64,000 bases of DNA. Origin: Oscillospiraceae bacterium (GTDB lineage Bacteria; Bacillota; Clostridia; Oscillospirales; Ruminococcaceae). Where the stretch lies: the NCBI GenBank assembly GCA_004555865.1, contig SFJO01000009.1, positions 15,953 through 79,952 of the forward strand, given 5' to 3'. Below the pieces are notes generated by a model. The model worked only from the letters and a program-made list of their open reading frames with translations, was not told the origin of the DNA and ran no database searches. Made by a program: the position numbers and the translations under genes. Of the stretch, positions 1 to 8,946 are shown one piece after another; positions within the stretch are counted from its first letter, which is position 1; every line of letters starts with the position of its first letter.

Positions 1-645
1 CCACGCGGCGCTGACCGCCTGGCTGAAAATGGTGGCGAGGGCCGCGCCCTTCACCCCAAGCCCCAGCCCGAAGATGAGAAGGGGGTCCAGCACCAGATTC
101 AGCACCGCGCCGATGAGCACGCTGAGCATGGCCACGGTGGACTGCCCCTGGGCCGAAATGAAGGTATTCAGGCCCAGTGCAAACTGCACGAACACGGTGC
201 CCCACAGATAGATGCCGATGTAATCCAACGCATAGCCGATGGAAGCATCTGAGGCGCCGAAGGCGTACAGAAACGGGCGCTTGCCCACCTGAAACAGCAC
301 GGTGAGCAGCACACTGAGCACCGCCAGCATGGTGACGCTGCTGCCCAGGATCTGCTCGGCGCCTTCCCGGTCGCCCTGGCCCAGTTTGATGGAGGCCAGC
401 GGTGCGCCACCCTGCCCAGCAAAGGCGGCGAAGGCGGAAACCAGCATCAGAATGGGGGAGCACACCCCCACGCCGGTGAGGGCCGTGGCCCCGATGCCGG
501 GAATGTGGCCGATGTAAATGCGGTCCACTATATTATAAAGCATATTGATGAACTGGGCGGCCACGGCGGGCAGCGCCAGCTGGAACATGAGCTGGCCGAT
601 GGGGGCCGACCCCATGCGCTCCTCTTTGGTCATTGCAGCAGCCAT
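1..645 (-). CDS. MATE family efflux transporter (partial)
   Basis: N-terminal 215 residues of a multidrug and toxic compound extrusion protein; the gene runs off the window at position 1. MATE proteins export cationic drugs or metabolites using Na+ or H+ gradients. The translation shows the typical opening of the family: a short cytoplasmic stretch with MGSAPMGQLMFQLALPA, a first helix followed by MLYNIVDRIYIGH, then ALTGVGVCSPI and a glycine-rich turn with GQGGAP, and further hydrophobic helices. The ATG at 645 has AAGGAG eight to nine bases upstream. It begins two bases after the stop of the upstream TPR gene, so the two are probably translated from one mRNA. Substrate cannot be told. Confidence 0.9.
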   Translation of the reverse strand, partial: MAAAMTKEERMGSAPIGQLMFQLALPAVAAQFINMLYNIVDRIYIGHIPGIGATALTGVGVCSPILMLVSAFAAFAGQGGAPLASIKLGQGDREGAEQILGSSVTMLAVLSVLLTVLFQVGKRPFLYAFGASDASIGYALDYIGIYLWGTVFVQFALGLNTFISAQGQSTVAMLSVLIGAVLNLVLDPLLIFGLGLGVKGAALATIFSQAVSAAW

Positions 646-647
646 GG

Positions 648-1448
648 TCAAATCTCCTTGGAAGCGGAGGCTTCCAGCCCGGCCAGCAGCTCGGCCGCCC
701 GGCGGCAGGCCCACAGATTGGTGCTGTAGCCGGCGGCCTTCTCCAGAGCAGCCTTGGCACCGGCCTTGTTGTGGTCGGCCAGCAGCACCTGCCCCAGCAT
801 CAGCTGGTTGCTGGCGGCGTAGAAGGGCGGCTGGCCGGAGGCGGCCACGGCCTTTACCCAGGCCACGTCGGTGGCCCAGCCTTTGCTGGCGTTCAGGCGG
901 ATGCGCAGGCAGCGGGCGCTCTGCACCACATCGCCGCCCAGGGCATTGTTCTTATCTGCCTTCACCATAGCTTCCAGCCGGGTCAGGCAGTCGGCTGCCT
1001 TGTCCAGCTGGTTCATCTGGATGTAGATCAGGCAGCGGTTGCCCAAAAGCAGGCCGTCGGCCCGCACCTGCTCCTTCACGCTGGGGGCCTTGTCCAGCAG
1101 TTCCAGCGCCTTTTCGTACTGGCCCAGATTGGCATAGGCGGTGCTCAGGTAGGCCAGCATGGTCAGCTGCACGTTGGGCCGCTTGCCGGCCTTTTTCAGC
1201 AGCGGCTCATAGACGGAAATGAACCGCTCGGGGTCCATGTCCCGCAGCAGGATGTTTAGCTGCTTCTGGTGCATTCCGGTGGCGCTGAGCATGGTGCCGG
1301 CGAAGGTGATGAGGGTGGCCACCGCGAGGATGGCCACGGTGATTCCCAGATTCAGCCCCAGGGTGGTGTGCAGCATACTGCCCAGGACAAGCACAGCGGC
1401 CTCGCACAGAAGCCCCACCACAACAACAAACGGATACAAAACGATCAT
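648..1448 (-). CDS. Membrane-anchored TPR-like protein
   Basis: Predicted 266-residue protein of unknown function. The first ~65 residues hold two hydrophobic helices (beginning MIVLYPFVVVVGLL), followed by a cytoplasmic helical region with tetratricopeptide character, for example AYLSTAYANLGQYEKALELLDKAP near residues 115-140 region and a second, similar helix pair further on. TPR folds usually bind partner proteins. The ATG at 1448 is chosen because CCGGAGG lies ahead of it; an upstream in-frame extension to 1547 runs through the promoter and lacks a ribosome site. It lies directly before the MATE gene with a two-base gap, suggesting a two-gene operon. No catalytic motif is visible. Confidence 0.75.
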   Translation of the reverse strand: MIVLYPFVVVVGLLCEAAVLVLGSMLHTTLGLNLGITVAILAVATLITFAGTMLSATGMHQKQLNILLRDMDPERFISVYEPLLKKAGKRPNVQLTMLAYLSTAYANLGQYEKALELLDKAPSVKEQVRADGLLLGNRCLIYIQMNQLDKAADCLTRLEAMVKADKNNALGGDVVQSARCLRIRLNASKGWATDVAWVKAVAASGQPPFYAASNQLMLGQVLLADHNKAGAKAALEKAAGYSTNLWACRRAAELLAGLEASASKEI

Positions 1449-1511
1449 GGTACTACCCTCCGGCCCGGCTGCGGCGGGCCTATTTACAACGTTATAAATA
1501 GAACAAACACT

Positions 1512-1540
1512 ATCATAGCGCAAAACCGGGCAGGGCGCAA
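1512..1540 (-). promoter_or_regulatory. Predicted sigma-A promoter of the TPR-MATE operon
   Basis: On the minus strand TTGCGC (1540-1535), a 17-base spacer and TATGAT (1517-1512) lie about 65 bases upstream of the TPR gene start. The stretch between this and the divergent gene at 1752 holds no other gene. Confidence 0.6.
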
Positions 1541-1623
1541 GAACCACCGTCCCACGGACGCCACATTGGTGGGCAATTGTGCAAAACGGAATGTGAAATT
1601 ACACAAAAATTAAAACGAGTGTA

Positions 1624-1652
1624 TCGAAATTTTGGGGTGAATGCTGTATAAT
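1624..1652 (+). promoter_or_regulatory. Predicted promoter of the metallo-beta-lactamase gene
   Basis: A perfect TATAAT at 1647-1652, 17 bases after a weak TCGAAA -35 (1624-1629), lies about 100 bases ahead of the GTG start at 1752. Confidence 0.5.
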
Positions 1653-1751
1653 AAAGAAAACAAAACCGTACCCCGAAGGCCCGGGCGGCTGCCCGGCAGA
1701 GGGCGCGGGGCCTGCCGACCAATCGGCAAGCCGGAAAAGGAGGCTTTCTCT

Positions 1752-3362
1752 GTGAAACTGACCTTTTTGGGCGCTGCCCATGAAGTAACCGGTAGCTGCA
1801 CGCTGCTGACGGCCAACGGGCGCAATTATCTGATTGATTGCGGCATGGAGCAGGGCCGCGACATTTATGAGAATCAGCCCCTGCCCATGGCACCCGGAGA
1901 GCTGGACGGCATTCTGCTGACCCATGCGCACATCGACCATTCCGGGCGCATTCCGCTGATGGTCAAACAGGGGTATGGCGGCCCGATTTATGCCACCAAC
2001 ATCACCGCCCGCCTGTGCGACATCATGCTGCGGGACTCGGGCCACATTCAGGAGTTTGAAGCCGAGTGGCGCAACCGCAAGGCGCAGCGCAGCGGCGCGG
2101 CCATGTATGAGCCGCTGTACACGGTGCAGGATGCCATCAATGCCATGGGGCAGTTCCAGGGCTGCAACTACGGCGAGGTGGTGCAGATCGGCCCCGGCCT
2201 GAAAGCGCGCTTTACCGACGTGGGCCATCTGCTTGGCTCGGCCAGCATTGAGCTGTGGGTGGAAGAGGACGGCAAGACCACGAAGCTGGTCTTTTCCGGC
2301 GACATCGGCAACCTGAACCAGCCCCTGCTGAAGGACCCGATCTATTTGAAGGAAGCAGACTTCGTGGTGATGGAGTCCACCTACGGCGACCGGCTGCACG
2401 GCGAAAAGCCGGATTATGTGGCGGAGCTGACCGAAATTCTACAGGAAACCTTTGACAAGGGCGGCAACCTTGTCATTCCCTCGTTTGCGGTGGGCCGCAC
2501 CCAGGAGATGCTGTATTTTCTGCGGCAGATCAAGGCAGAGGGTCGCCTGAAGGGCCACAACGGCTTCAAGGTCTATGTGGACAGCCCGCTGGCCGTGGAG
2601 GCCACCAGCATTTTTGACGCGAGCAGTGAGGAATGCTTTGACAAAGAGGCCATGGCTCTGGTGCAGCAGGGCATCAACCCCATTCGTTTCCCGGGGCTGG
2701 TGACCACCACCACCAGCGACGAATCCCGTGCCATCAACTTTAACAATGAGCCGAAGGTCATCCTCTCGGCCAGCGGCATGTGCGATGCGGGCCGCATTCG
2801 CCACCACCTGAAGCACAACCTGTGGCGGCCGGAGTGCACGGTGCTGTTTGTGGGGTACCAATCCGGCGGTACGCTGGGCCGTGCCCTGGTGGAAGGGGCC
2901 AAGGAAGTCAAGCTGTTCGGCGAGCCGATCGAGGTGCGGGCTTCCATCCGGGTGCTCAGCGGCATCAGCGGCCACGCCGACCAGGCCGGGCTGGAAACCT
3001 GGGTGAACAGCTTTGAACCAAAGCCCAAAAAGGTGTTCGTGATCCACGGCGAAGACAGCGTGACCGAGATCTTCTCGGCCCGGCTTCAGGGGCTGTATGG
3101 GCTGGACGCCCAGGCCCCCTACAACGGCGCCATTTATGACCTGGCCGAGGGCCGCTGGCTGTACGAGGGCAACAAGGTGCGCCTGCAGCCTGCCGCCGCG
3201 CAGGGCGGCCAGGCCCGCAAGGTCAGTGGTGCCTACCAGCGCCTGCAGGCAGCCTGCCAGCGTTTGGCGGCCGTCATTGCCGACAACGAGGGCGGGGCCA
3301 ACAAGGACCTGGCCCGATTTGCCGACCAGATCATCGCCCTGTGCGACAAGTGGGACCGCTGA
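1752..3362 (+). CDS. MBL-fold / beta-CASP RNA-processing-type protein
   Basis: 536-residue member of the metallo-beta-lactamase/beta-CASP family (YSH1-like, related to CPSF-73 and RNase J), whose members cut or trim RNA in the cytoplasm. The zinc motif THAHIDH gives H58, H60, D62 and H63. Later metal ligands follow in GHLLGS and SGDIGN. The middle beta-CASP region contains SFAVGRTQEML and SASGMCDAGRIRHHL, and the C-terminal part contains SGISGHADQ. Length matches the family. The GTG at 1752 follows AAAAGGAGG; the longer open frame from 1641 has no ribosome site. Monocistronic by context. Substrate is unknown; it is not the RNase J paralogue itself, which carries an extra C-terminal domain. 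Confidence 0.88.
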   Translation: MKLTFLGAAHEVTGSCTLLTANGRNYLIDCGMEQGRDIYENQPLPMAPGELDGILLTHAHIDHSGRIPLMVKQGYGGPIYATNITARLCDIMLRDSGHIQEFEAEWRNRKAQRSGAAMYEPLYTVQDAINAMGQFQGCNYGEVVQIGPGLKARFTDVGHLLGSASIELWVEEDGKTTKLVFSGDIGNLNQPLLKDPIYLKEADFVVMESTYGDRLHGEKPDYVAELTEILQETFDKGGNLVIPSFAVGRTQEMLYFLRQIKAEGRLKGHNGFKVYVDSPLAVEATSIFDASSEECFDKEAMALVQQGINPIRFPGLVTTTTSDESRAINFNNEPKVILSASGMCDAGRIRHHLKHNLWRPECTVLFVGYQSGGTLGRALVEGAKEVKLFGEPIEVRASIRVLSGISGHADQAGLETWVNSFEPKPKKVFVIHGEDSVTEIFSARLQGLYGLDAQAPYNGAIYDLAEGRWLYEGNKVRLQPAAAQGGQARKVSGAYQRLQAACQRLAAVIADNEGGANKDLARFADQIIALCDKWDR

Positions 3363-3570
3363 GCGGGGCCGCAGCTTGAACGGCGGGTGCGTACCTGTGC
3401 GGTTGAGGGCTGCATAAGCGCACACACCGGCGAGTAAAATCAGAATCGGATGCCCGGTTTCGGGCAGAATGGCGGGACGCTTTTGGATGTGCGGGCAGCA
3501 GGCCCGGCGGCAGAAAAGTGCCCCGCCTTTGTTTCGGCGGCGAACCCTGAAAAACGAGGAGGAGAAACCA

Positions 3571-4785
3571 GTGAGAACCGCATTTCCGTATCGCTGGGTG
3601 ATCTGTGCCTGCGGGCTGGTCACGATTTTCATTTCCATCGGGCTGGTAAGCAACGTGTTTTCCATCTATCTACCCTACATCGTGCAGCAAAACGGCTTTA
3701 CCAACACCCAAACGGGCCTGCTTACCACCATGCGCACGGTGGCCGCCCTGCTTTCGATGCTGGGGGCGGACGGCTACTACCGGCGGTTTGGTCTGCGGCG
3801 GGGGCTGACGCTGCCCTTTTTGGCCACCGTGGCGGCCTATCTGCTGTACGGCAGCACCCGCACCCCGGCGTTTTACTACGGGGCGGCGGTGCTCACCGGC
3901 CTTGGGTATGGCCTTGGGGGCATTTTTCCGGTGGCGTTGCTCATCTGGGCGTGGTTCCCGAAGAAAGCCGCCACGGCCATGAGCATTGCTGCCACTGGCA
4001 GCGGCATTGCGTCCCTCCTAGGGCCGATGACCGTGACCCGCTGGGTAAACGCCTACGGGCTTTCGGGCAGCTTTTTCCGGGAGGCATGGCTGATCCTGGC
4101 GCTGGCCGGGATGGTTCTGCTGCTTGTGCGGGACGGCCCGCCGCCATTGGCACCGCAAGCGCCAAAAGAGCAGACACCGGCGCAGTCTGCACCGGGCGGC
4201 GGGGCAGGCGGGCTGCCCCGACCGGCACAGGCCGTGATGGTGGGGGTGTGTGCCCTGATCGGCACGTTGGGAATTACGGCATTTTCCTCGCTGCCGCTGC
4301 TGTACACCACCGCCGGAATGCCCATGGAAACAGCGGCCGCCTGCCTATCGCCGCTGGGGCTTTTCCTGATGGGAGGGCAGCTGCTGTACGGCCGGCTGGC
4401 CGACCACGCCGGGCACCGGGCCGCGGCCCTGAACGCCAGTGCGGCAATGGCTGCGGGGCTGGCCCTGTGCTGCCTGGCAAACCGGGCGGGGCCGGGGCTG
4501 ATGCTGGCGGCCTTGGTGCTGCTGGGCGGGGGTATGGCGCTTTCTACGGTGGCCTTTTCGGTGTTCGCGGCGGATTTCAGCGCCCCGGGGCAGTACGCCG
4601 CGGTGCTCAAGCGTTACCAGGCCGCCTACTCGGTGGGCGGGTTGCTTTCCGGCGTGGTTCCAGGCATGCTGGCGGATGCCACCGGCAGCTATGTGCCGGT
4701 GTTTGCCGGGTTCCTGCTGCTTTCCGGTGTGATCGGCGCGTGCCTTGCGGGGGTGTACCGGCGGTACGGCGGGCCAGCCGCCTGA
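3571..4785 (+). CDS. MFS transporter
   Basis: 404-residue major facilitator superfamily permease of the oxalate/formate antiporter-like type, with about twelve hydrophobic helices in two bundles of six. A proline- and alanine-rich cytoplasmic linker (PPPLAPQAPKEQTPAQ) separates the halves near residue 190. The GTG at 3571 is preceded by GAGGAGG with suitable spacing; the open frame upstream to 3469 is not membrane-like and lacks a ribosome site. No transporter-specific motif fixes the substrate. It follows the MBL gene by 208 bases with no obvious terminator between, so shared transcription is possible. Confidence 0.85.
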   Translation: MRTAFPYRWVICACGLVTIFISIGLVSNVFSIYLPYIVQQNGFTNTQTGLLTTMRTVAALLSMLGADGYYRRFGLRRGLTLPFLATVAAYLLYGSTRTPAFYYGAAVLTGLGYGLGGIFPVALLIWAWFPKKAATAMSIAATGSGIASLLGPMTVTRWVNAYGLSGSFFREAWLILALAGMVLLLVRDGPPPLAPQAPKEQTPAQSAPGGGAGGLPRPAQAVMVGVCALIGTLGITAFSSLPLLYTTAGMPMETAAACLSPLGLFLMGGQLLYGRLADHAGHRAAALNASAAMAAGLALCCLANRAGPGLMLAALVLLGGGMALSTVAFSVFAADFSAPGQYAAVLKRYQAAYSVGGLLSGVVPGMLADATGSYVPVFAGFLLLSGVIGACLAGVYRRYGGPAA

Positions 4786-4819
4786 ACCGAGAGACCGAAA
4801 AATGGCGCGTTTTCAAAAA

Positions 4820-4854
4820 TTGAGGTACCAATTCCATTCGGAATATGGTATAGT
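4820..4854 (+). promoter_or_regulatory. Possible extended -10 promoter for a small transcript
   Basis: TGGTATAGT at 4846-4854 is an extended -10 element; TTGAGG at 4820-4825 is 18 bases from an overlapping TATGGT. It sits just after the MFS stop and ahead of the structured region 4861-5079. Confidence 0.45.
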
Positions 4855-4931
4855 AACGTTGTCGCTTCGGCGGCAGGCGCTGCACACAACGGCAGGCGGT
4901 TGGCCACACTTCCCGGAAGGGGATGAGGCAG

Positions 4932-5021
4932 ATGCGATTTACAGGAACGTTCCATATCGGCCGCAAGACCGTGACGCGAAGTTCCGTGGTAAAAAGCAAG
5001 AACCGCCACCCTGGCCGGTGA
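4932..5021 (+). CDS. Possible 29-residue basic small protein
   Basis: Short open frame inside the candidate transcript, encoding a basic peptide that begins MRFTGTFHIGRKTV and ends NRHPGR. A purine-rich GGAAGGGG lies about nine bases ahead of the ATG. The stop falls inside the hairpin at 4998-5029. There is no homologue I recognise and the frame could be chance. Confidence 0.25.
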   Translation: MRFTGTFHIGRKTVTRSSVVKSKNRHPGR

Positions 5022-5045
5022 CGGTTCTTAATTGACCCAAACCCA

Positions 5046-5078
5046 AAAGGGCGAACCGCTTGTCGCAGCGCCTTTTTT
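5046..5078 (+). terminator. Intrinsic terminator of the candidate small transcript
   Basis: Stem AAAGGGCG (5046-5053) with CGCCTTTT (5069-5076), one G-U pair, followed by a T run to 5078. Confidence 0.6.
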
Positions 5079-5308
5079 ATCCTCAACTATAATTGCCTTT
5101 GGCGGAACCGTCAAGAGCGGTTAAGTTCTGACCCGCAATTTGCCCGCAACAGATTTTATCCCCATTGCACCCGATTGCATGAAACAGCATCGTGCTTGAA
5201 CAACAAGCGGAATTGTATGCGATGCTTCATTTGATTTTTTGAACTGCCCATACCTCGCCCGGCGAACGAAGCCGTCGGCTCAGCCCGCAAGAAACAGGAG
5301 AAACCGCC

Positions 5309-6871
5309 TTGGAAGACACACAGCGAATATACACCACACTCAAACAGGTTTTTGGCTACGATGAATTCCGTCCCGGCCAGGAGGAGCTGGTCACAGCTTT
5401 GCTGGACGGGCGAGACGCGCTGGGGGTTATGCCCACCGGTGCGGGAAAAAGCCTGTGCTTTCAGCTGCCGGCCCTGCTGATGGAGGGGGCCACGGTGGTG
5501 GTGTCGCCGCTGGTTTCACTGATGAACGACCAGGTCACCTCGCTGGTGGCCATGGGGGTGCGCGCGGCCTACTTCAACCAGTCCCTCACACCGGGGCAGT
5601 ACCAGAAGGCGTTGGGGCTGGCCATGCAGGGGCGGTATAAGATCATTTATGTGGCCCCGGAGCGGCTGGCCACCCCGCGTTTTGCCGCCCTTGCCCAGGT
5701 GCTGCCCATCAGCATGGTGGTGGTGGACGAAGCCCACTGCGTCAGCCAATGGGGCATGAATTTCCGGCCGGATTATCTGGCGGTGGCTGATTTTGTGGCC
5801 AGCCTGCCGGCCCGGCCCGTGGTGGCGGCGTTTACCGCCACGGCCACCGGCCGGGTGCGGGCGGACATTGAGGAGCTGCTGCACCTTCAAAACCCCGCGC
5901 AGGTGACCACCGGTTTTGACCGGCCAAACCTCTACTACGGCGTTATGCGGCCCCGCAGCAAGGATTCGGCGCTGCTGGAGCTGCTGGAGCACCACGCGGA
6001 GGACAGCTGCATTGTATACTGCGCCACCCGCAAGGAGACTGAGCGGGTGGCCGGAATGCTGACGGACCGGGGGATTGAGGCCCGGTGTTACCATGCAGGC
6101 ATGGAACAGGAGGCGCGCCGGGCCAGCCAGGAGGACTTTGTGTTTGACCGGGCCAGGGTCATGGTGGCCACCAACGCCTTCGGCATGGGCATTGATAAGT
6201 CCAACGTGCGGCTGGTGGTGCATTACAATATGCCCAAGGATCTGGAGAGCTATTACCAGGAGGCGGGCCGCGCCGGGCGGGATGGCGAGGAAGCCGACTG
6301 TGTTCTGCTGTATGCCCCCAAGGACGTGAAGCTGAACCAGTTTTTGATTGAGCACTCGGACCCAGCCCCCGGAATCACCGAAGAGCAGGCGGCCCAGCTG
6401 CAGGCCAACGACCAGGAGCGGCTGCGCCAGATGACCTTTTACAGCACGGGAAAAACCTGCCTGCGGGCGCGCATTCGGCGGTACTTCGGCGAATATGCCC
6501 CCAAGGAGTGCGGCTTTTGCTCGGTGTGTGCCCCCCGGCCCTGGCTGGAGGACCATACGGACGGCTTTGAGTGGGACACCCAGCCGGAACTGTCCCGCCG
6601 CCCGCGCCGCACGGTGCCCATTCAGGAGGAAGGGCTGCCCTACCCGGAAGAGCTGTACCGCCGCCTGAAGGAGCTGCGCACCGCCCTTGCCCGGCGGCAG
6701 GGGGTGCCTGCCTACGTGGTGTTTACCGACGCCACCCTGCGGGCCATGTGCCGGCGGCAGCCCACCGACCTGGCCGGGATGGGGGAGGTGCCCGGCGTGG
6801 GCGAGCGGAAGCTGCGCCAGTACGGGCCGGATTTTCTCACGGAGATTCATGCGTGGCAGCAGGAGCATTAA
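5309..6871 (+). CDS. recQ: RecQ-type ATP-dependent DNA helicase (short form)
   Basis: 520-residue superfamily 2 3'-5' helicase acting in recombination and fork repair. Walker A is MPTGAGKS (residues 41-48), the DEAH box is at about 140-143 (VVVDEAHCVSQWG), and the C-terminal helicase half carries YCATRKETE, ATNAFGMGIDKSNVR and QEAGRAGRDG. A zinc-binding region follows (CLRARIRRYFG then CGFCSVC), and the last ~75 residues look like an HRDC domain (MGEVPGVGERKLRQYG). Compared with E. coli RecQ (about 610 residues) the winged-helix part of the RQC region seems missing between the zinc motif and HRDC. The start is TTG at 5309 with AGGAG eight bases upstream. Confidence 0.92.
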   Translation: MEDTQRIYTTLKQVFGYDEFRPGQEELVTALLDGRDALGVMPTGAGKSLCFQLPALLMEGATVVVSPLVSLMNDQVTSLVAMGVRAAYFNQSLTPGQYQKALGLAMQGRYKIIYVAPERLATPRFAALAQVLPISMVVVDEAHCVSQWGMNFRPDYLAVADFVASLPARPVVAAFTATATGRVRADIEELLHLQNPAQVTTGFDRPNLYYGVMRPRSKDSALLELLEHHAEDSCIVYCATRKETERVAGMLTDRGIEARCYHAGMEQEARRASQEDFVFDRARVMVATNAFGMGIDKSNVRLVVHYNMPKDLESYYQEAGRAGRDGEEADCVLLYAPKDVKLNQFLIEHSDPAPGITEEQAAQLQANDQERLRQMTFYSTGKTCLRARIRRYFGEYAPKECGFCSVCAPRPWLEDHTDGFEWDTQPELSRRPRRTVPIQEEGLPYPEELYRRLKELRTALARRQGVPAYVVFTDATLRAMCRRQPTDLAGMGEVPGVGERKLRQYGPDFLTEIHAWQQEH

Positions 6872-6899
6872 CCGGCGTTGAGACGGAAGGAGAGGGCAC

Positions 6900-7433
6900 A
6901 TGCATCCCATCAAGCACTTTAAAACCATCACCCACCACAAAATTCTGGTGGCGAAGTACTGCTTCCGTATCGGGCTGTACCGCCAGGGGCTGACCCACGA
7001 CCTTTCCAAGTATTCGCCCACGGAATTCTGGGCCGGGGCGAAGTATTATCAGGGGGACCGCAGCCCCAACGAAGCCGAGCGGGCGGACAAAGGATACAGC
7101 GCCGCCTGGCTGCACCACAAGGGGCGCAATCGGCACCATCTGGAATACTGGGTGGACTACACCGGAAACAACGACTGCCCGATGGACGGCGTGCGTATGC
7201 CGGAAAAGTATGTGGCCGAGATGATCTGCGACCGCATTGCGGCCTCCCGCACCTACCGAGGGGCGGCCTATCGGGATGAGGACCCCTGGAAGTATTACGA
7301 GGGCAGCCGCAAGCATTACCTGCTGCATCCGGAGACCCGCGCCCTGCTGGAAAAGCTGCTGCTGATGCTGCGGGATGATGGCGAGGACGTCACGCTGGAG
7401 TACATCCGCACCCAGGTGCTGGGCAGGCGGTGA
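6900..7433 (+). CDS. DUF5662 family protein
   Basis: 177-residue cytoplasmic protein of the DUF5662 type, common in Clostridia and their phages; function unknown. The sequence is rich in histidine and aromatic residues, with the conserved blocks THDLSKYSPTEFW, AWLHHKGRNRHHLEYW and MPEKYVAEMICDRIAAS. The HDLSK block resembles the paired His-Asp of metal-dependent phosphohydrolases, which is only a resemblance. The ATG at 6900 follows GGAGAGGGCAC. It lies 28 bases after recQ and is probably in the same operon. Confidence 0.75.
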   Translation: MHPIKHFKTITHHKILVAKYCFRIGLYRQGLTHDLSKYSPTEFWAGAKYYQGDRSPNEAERADKGYSAAWLHHKGRNRHHLEYWVDYTGNNDCPMDGVRMPEKYVAEMICDRIAASRTYRGAAYRDEDPWKYYEGSRKHYLLHPETRALLEKLLLMLRDDGEDVTLEYIRTQVLGRR

Positions 7434-7446
7434 GAGAGCGGCCCGG

Positions 7447-7476
7447 TTGTACAAAGCCGAACCAGTGTGCTATAAT
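7447..7476 (+). promoter_or_regulatory. Predicted promoter of the XpaC-like gene
   Basis: TTGTAC (7447-7452), an 18-base spacer and a perfect TATAAT (7471-7476), about 80 bases before the ATG at 7559. Confidence 0.7.
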
Positions 7477-7558
7477 AACCACTGTATCATAAAATACGCG
7501 GATTTTTATAAAGCAGGGGCGGCGTGCAAAGCGCTCCTCTCTGCACAGGAGGAGCAAC

Positions 7559-8752
7559 ATGGCCAATTATGGCAGCGGCAGCAATTGGAATGGCCCGGAC
7601 GGCGGCAGTCGTCTGCCCTTCAACAACGGCAAGGACATTCCGATCATTCTGATCATTCTGGCGTTTGTGTTTGCCTGGCCGCTGGGGCTGCTGCTGGTGC
7701 TCTATAACATTTTTGGCCGTGAATGGGCCAAAAAGCTGAACCAAAATCGGGGCTGGCAGAACGGCACGTATTATGCCAGCTACCGGGAGGCCGGGGCGGC
7801 AGACAACGGGGGCGAACCGGTCAATGTGCGGGTCCGCCGCCCGGAAAAGGCCGCCGCGTCGAACCGGAAACCCAAAAAGGCCGGCCGCGGCTGGCCCTTC
7901 TGGCTCACGGTGGCGGGCGGTGTCTGCGCCGTGTTTGGCGCGGCTCTGGCGGCGGAACCGCTGACCTGGCTGCTTACCCTGGGGGTGGATTCCTACACGC
8001 TGTCCGAATTGGCCAGCGCCTTGGTTTGGGTAACCAGCGGCGTGGGCCTGCTCATTGGCGGTGCGATGGGGCGCAAGAGGATGCGCCTATTCACCACCCT
8101 GCAGGCCGTGGTGGGCACACGGGACAACATCCCGGTGAGCGAGGTGGCCGCTGCCCTGGCGCTTGAGCCGGAAAAGGCCCGCAGGCAGCTGAACAAGGCT
8201 TTGGATAAGGGGCTGTTTGGCAGCGGGGCCTATCTGGATATGCGCACCGATACGCTGGTGATCCGGGGCGAAGCACCGCAGCCCGAGAAAAAGGCCGCGG
8301 CGGCGGAAAAGCCGGCAGGCGAGAGCCAGTATCAGGCCATTCTGCGCCAGCTTCGAGAGGTGAACGATGCCATTCCCGGCGAGGAAATGAGCGCGAAGAT
8401 CGACCGGCTGGAGGCCATCACCGCCAAGATTTTTGCGGCGGCGGAAAAGGACCCGGAAAAGCTGCCCAAGATGCGCCGCTTCATGGATTATTATCTGCCC
8501 ACAGCCCTGAAGCTGCTGAATGCGTACAGCCAGTTTGACAGCCAGGGCGGCGACGGCGAAGTGATCCGTCAGTCCAAGCGGAAGATTGAGCAGACCATGG
8601 ACGTGCTGGTGGAGGGCTTTGAGAACCAGCTGGACAACCTGTTTGCGGACGATGCCCTGGATGTGGAAGCGGACATTCGCGTTTTGCAGAACATGATGGC
8701 CCAGGACGGCCTGGGCCAGGACGGCGCGTCCCCCTTCGGCAAGGGCGTGTGA
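7559..8752 (+). CDS. XpaC-like membrane protein
   Basis: 397-residue protein. A short polar N-terminus rich in Gly, Asn and Ser leads into a hydrophobic helix (IPIILIILAFVFAWPLGLLL), a basic linker, and two further hydrophobic segments around residues 110-170. The C-terminal half (from about 255) matches the XpaC family: KIDRLEAITAKIFAAAEKDP, then MRRFMDYYLPTALKLLNAYSQF and a helical tail. XpaC was named from hydrolysis of a chromogenic phosphate in Bacillus; its true role is unclear, and it often neighbours TelA-type tellurite or toxic-anion resistance genes. No TelA gene is next to it here. The ATG is preceded by AGGAGGAGC. Confidence 0.8.
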   Translation: MANYGSGSNWNGPDGGSRLPFNNGKDIPIILIILAFVFAWPLGLLLVLYNIFGREWAKKLNQNRGWQNGTYYASYREAGAADNGGEPVNVRVRRPEKAAASNRKPKKAGRGWPFWLTVAGGVCAVFGAALAAEPLTWLLTLGVDSYTLSELASALVWVTSGVGLLIGGAMGRKRMRLFTTLQAVVGTRDNIPVSEVAAALALEPEKARRQLNKALDKGLFGSGAYLDMRTDTLVIRGEAPQPEKKAAAAEKPAGESQYQAILRQLREVNDAIPGEEMSAKIDRLEAITAKIFAAAEKDPEKLPKMRRFMDYYLPTALKLLNAYSQFDSQGGDGEVIRQSKRKIEQTMDVLVEGFENQLDNLFADDALDVEADIRVLQNMMAQDGLGQDGASPFGKGV

Positions 8753-8789
8753 GCACGTGCGCTGTAAATAAAGATTGCAATAAAAAATG

Positions 8790-8840
8790 AAAAAGGCCCG
8801 GTGCCGCAAGCTGGTTCAGTCTGCGGCACCGGGCCTTTTT
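8790..8840. terminator. Bidirectional intrinsic terminator
   Basis: A perfect 19-base-pair stem, AAAAAGGCCCGGTGCCGCA (8790-8808) with its complement at 8822-8840, between two convergent genes. A/T tails on both sides allow it to work in both directions. Confidence 0.9.
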
Positions 8841-8946
8841 GCGTTTTCCTTTGTCGGTTGAGGAAAGCGTGAGAATTTCGTTGCAAATGCTTTGAAACAG
8901 CCGGCGCGGCCTTTTGCGGGGCGGCCCACCGGCCGACGATGCAGCG

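Larger units (their letters stand above)
4861..5079 (+). ncRNA. Candidate small RNA or small-protein transcript
   Basis: About 220 bases bounded by a promoter-like element and an intrinsic terminator, lying between two real genes in a 523-base gap. It contains an interrupted hairpin at 4998-5029 (arms AAGAACCG and CGGTTCTT, then CACC/GGTG, loop CTGGCC) directly before the terminator stem. I compared it by eye with 6S, SRP and tmRNA signatures and found none. The stretch 5080-5308 after it is AT-richer and shows nothing I can name beyond the recQ ribosome site. Confidence 0.35.
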
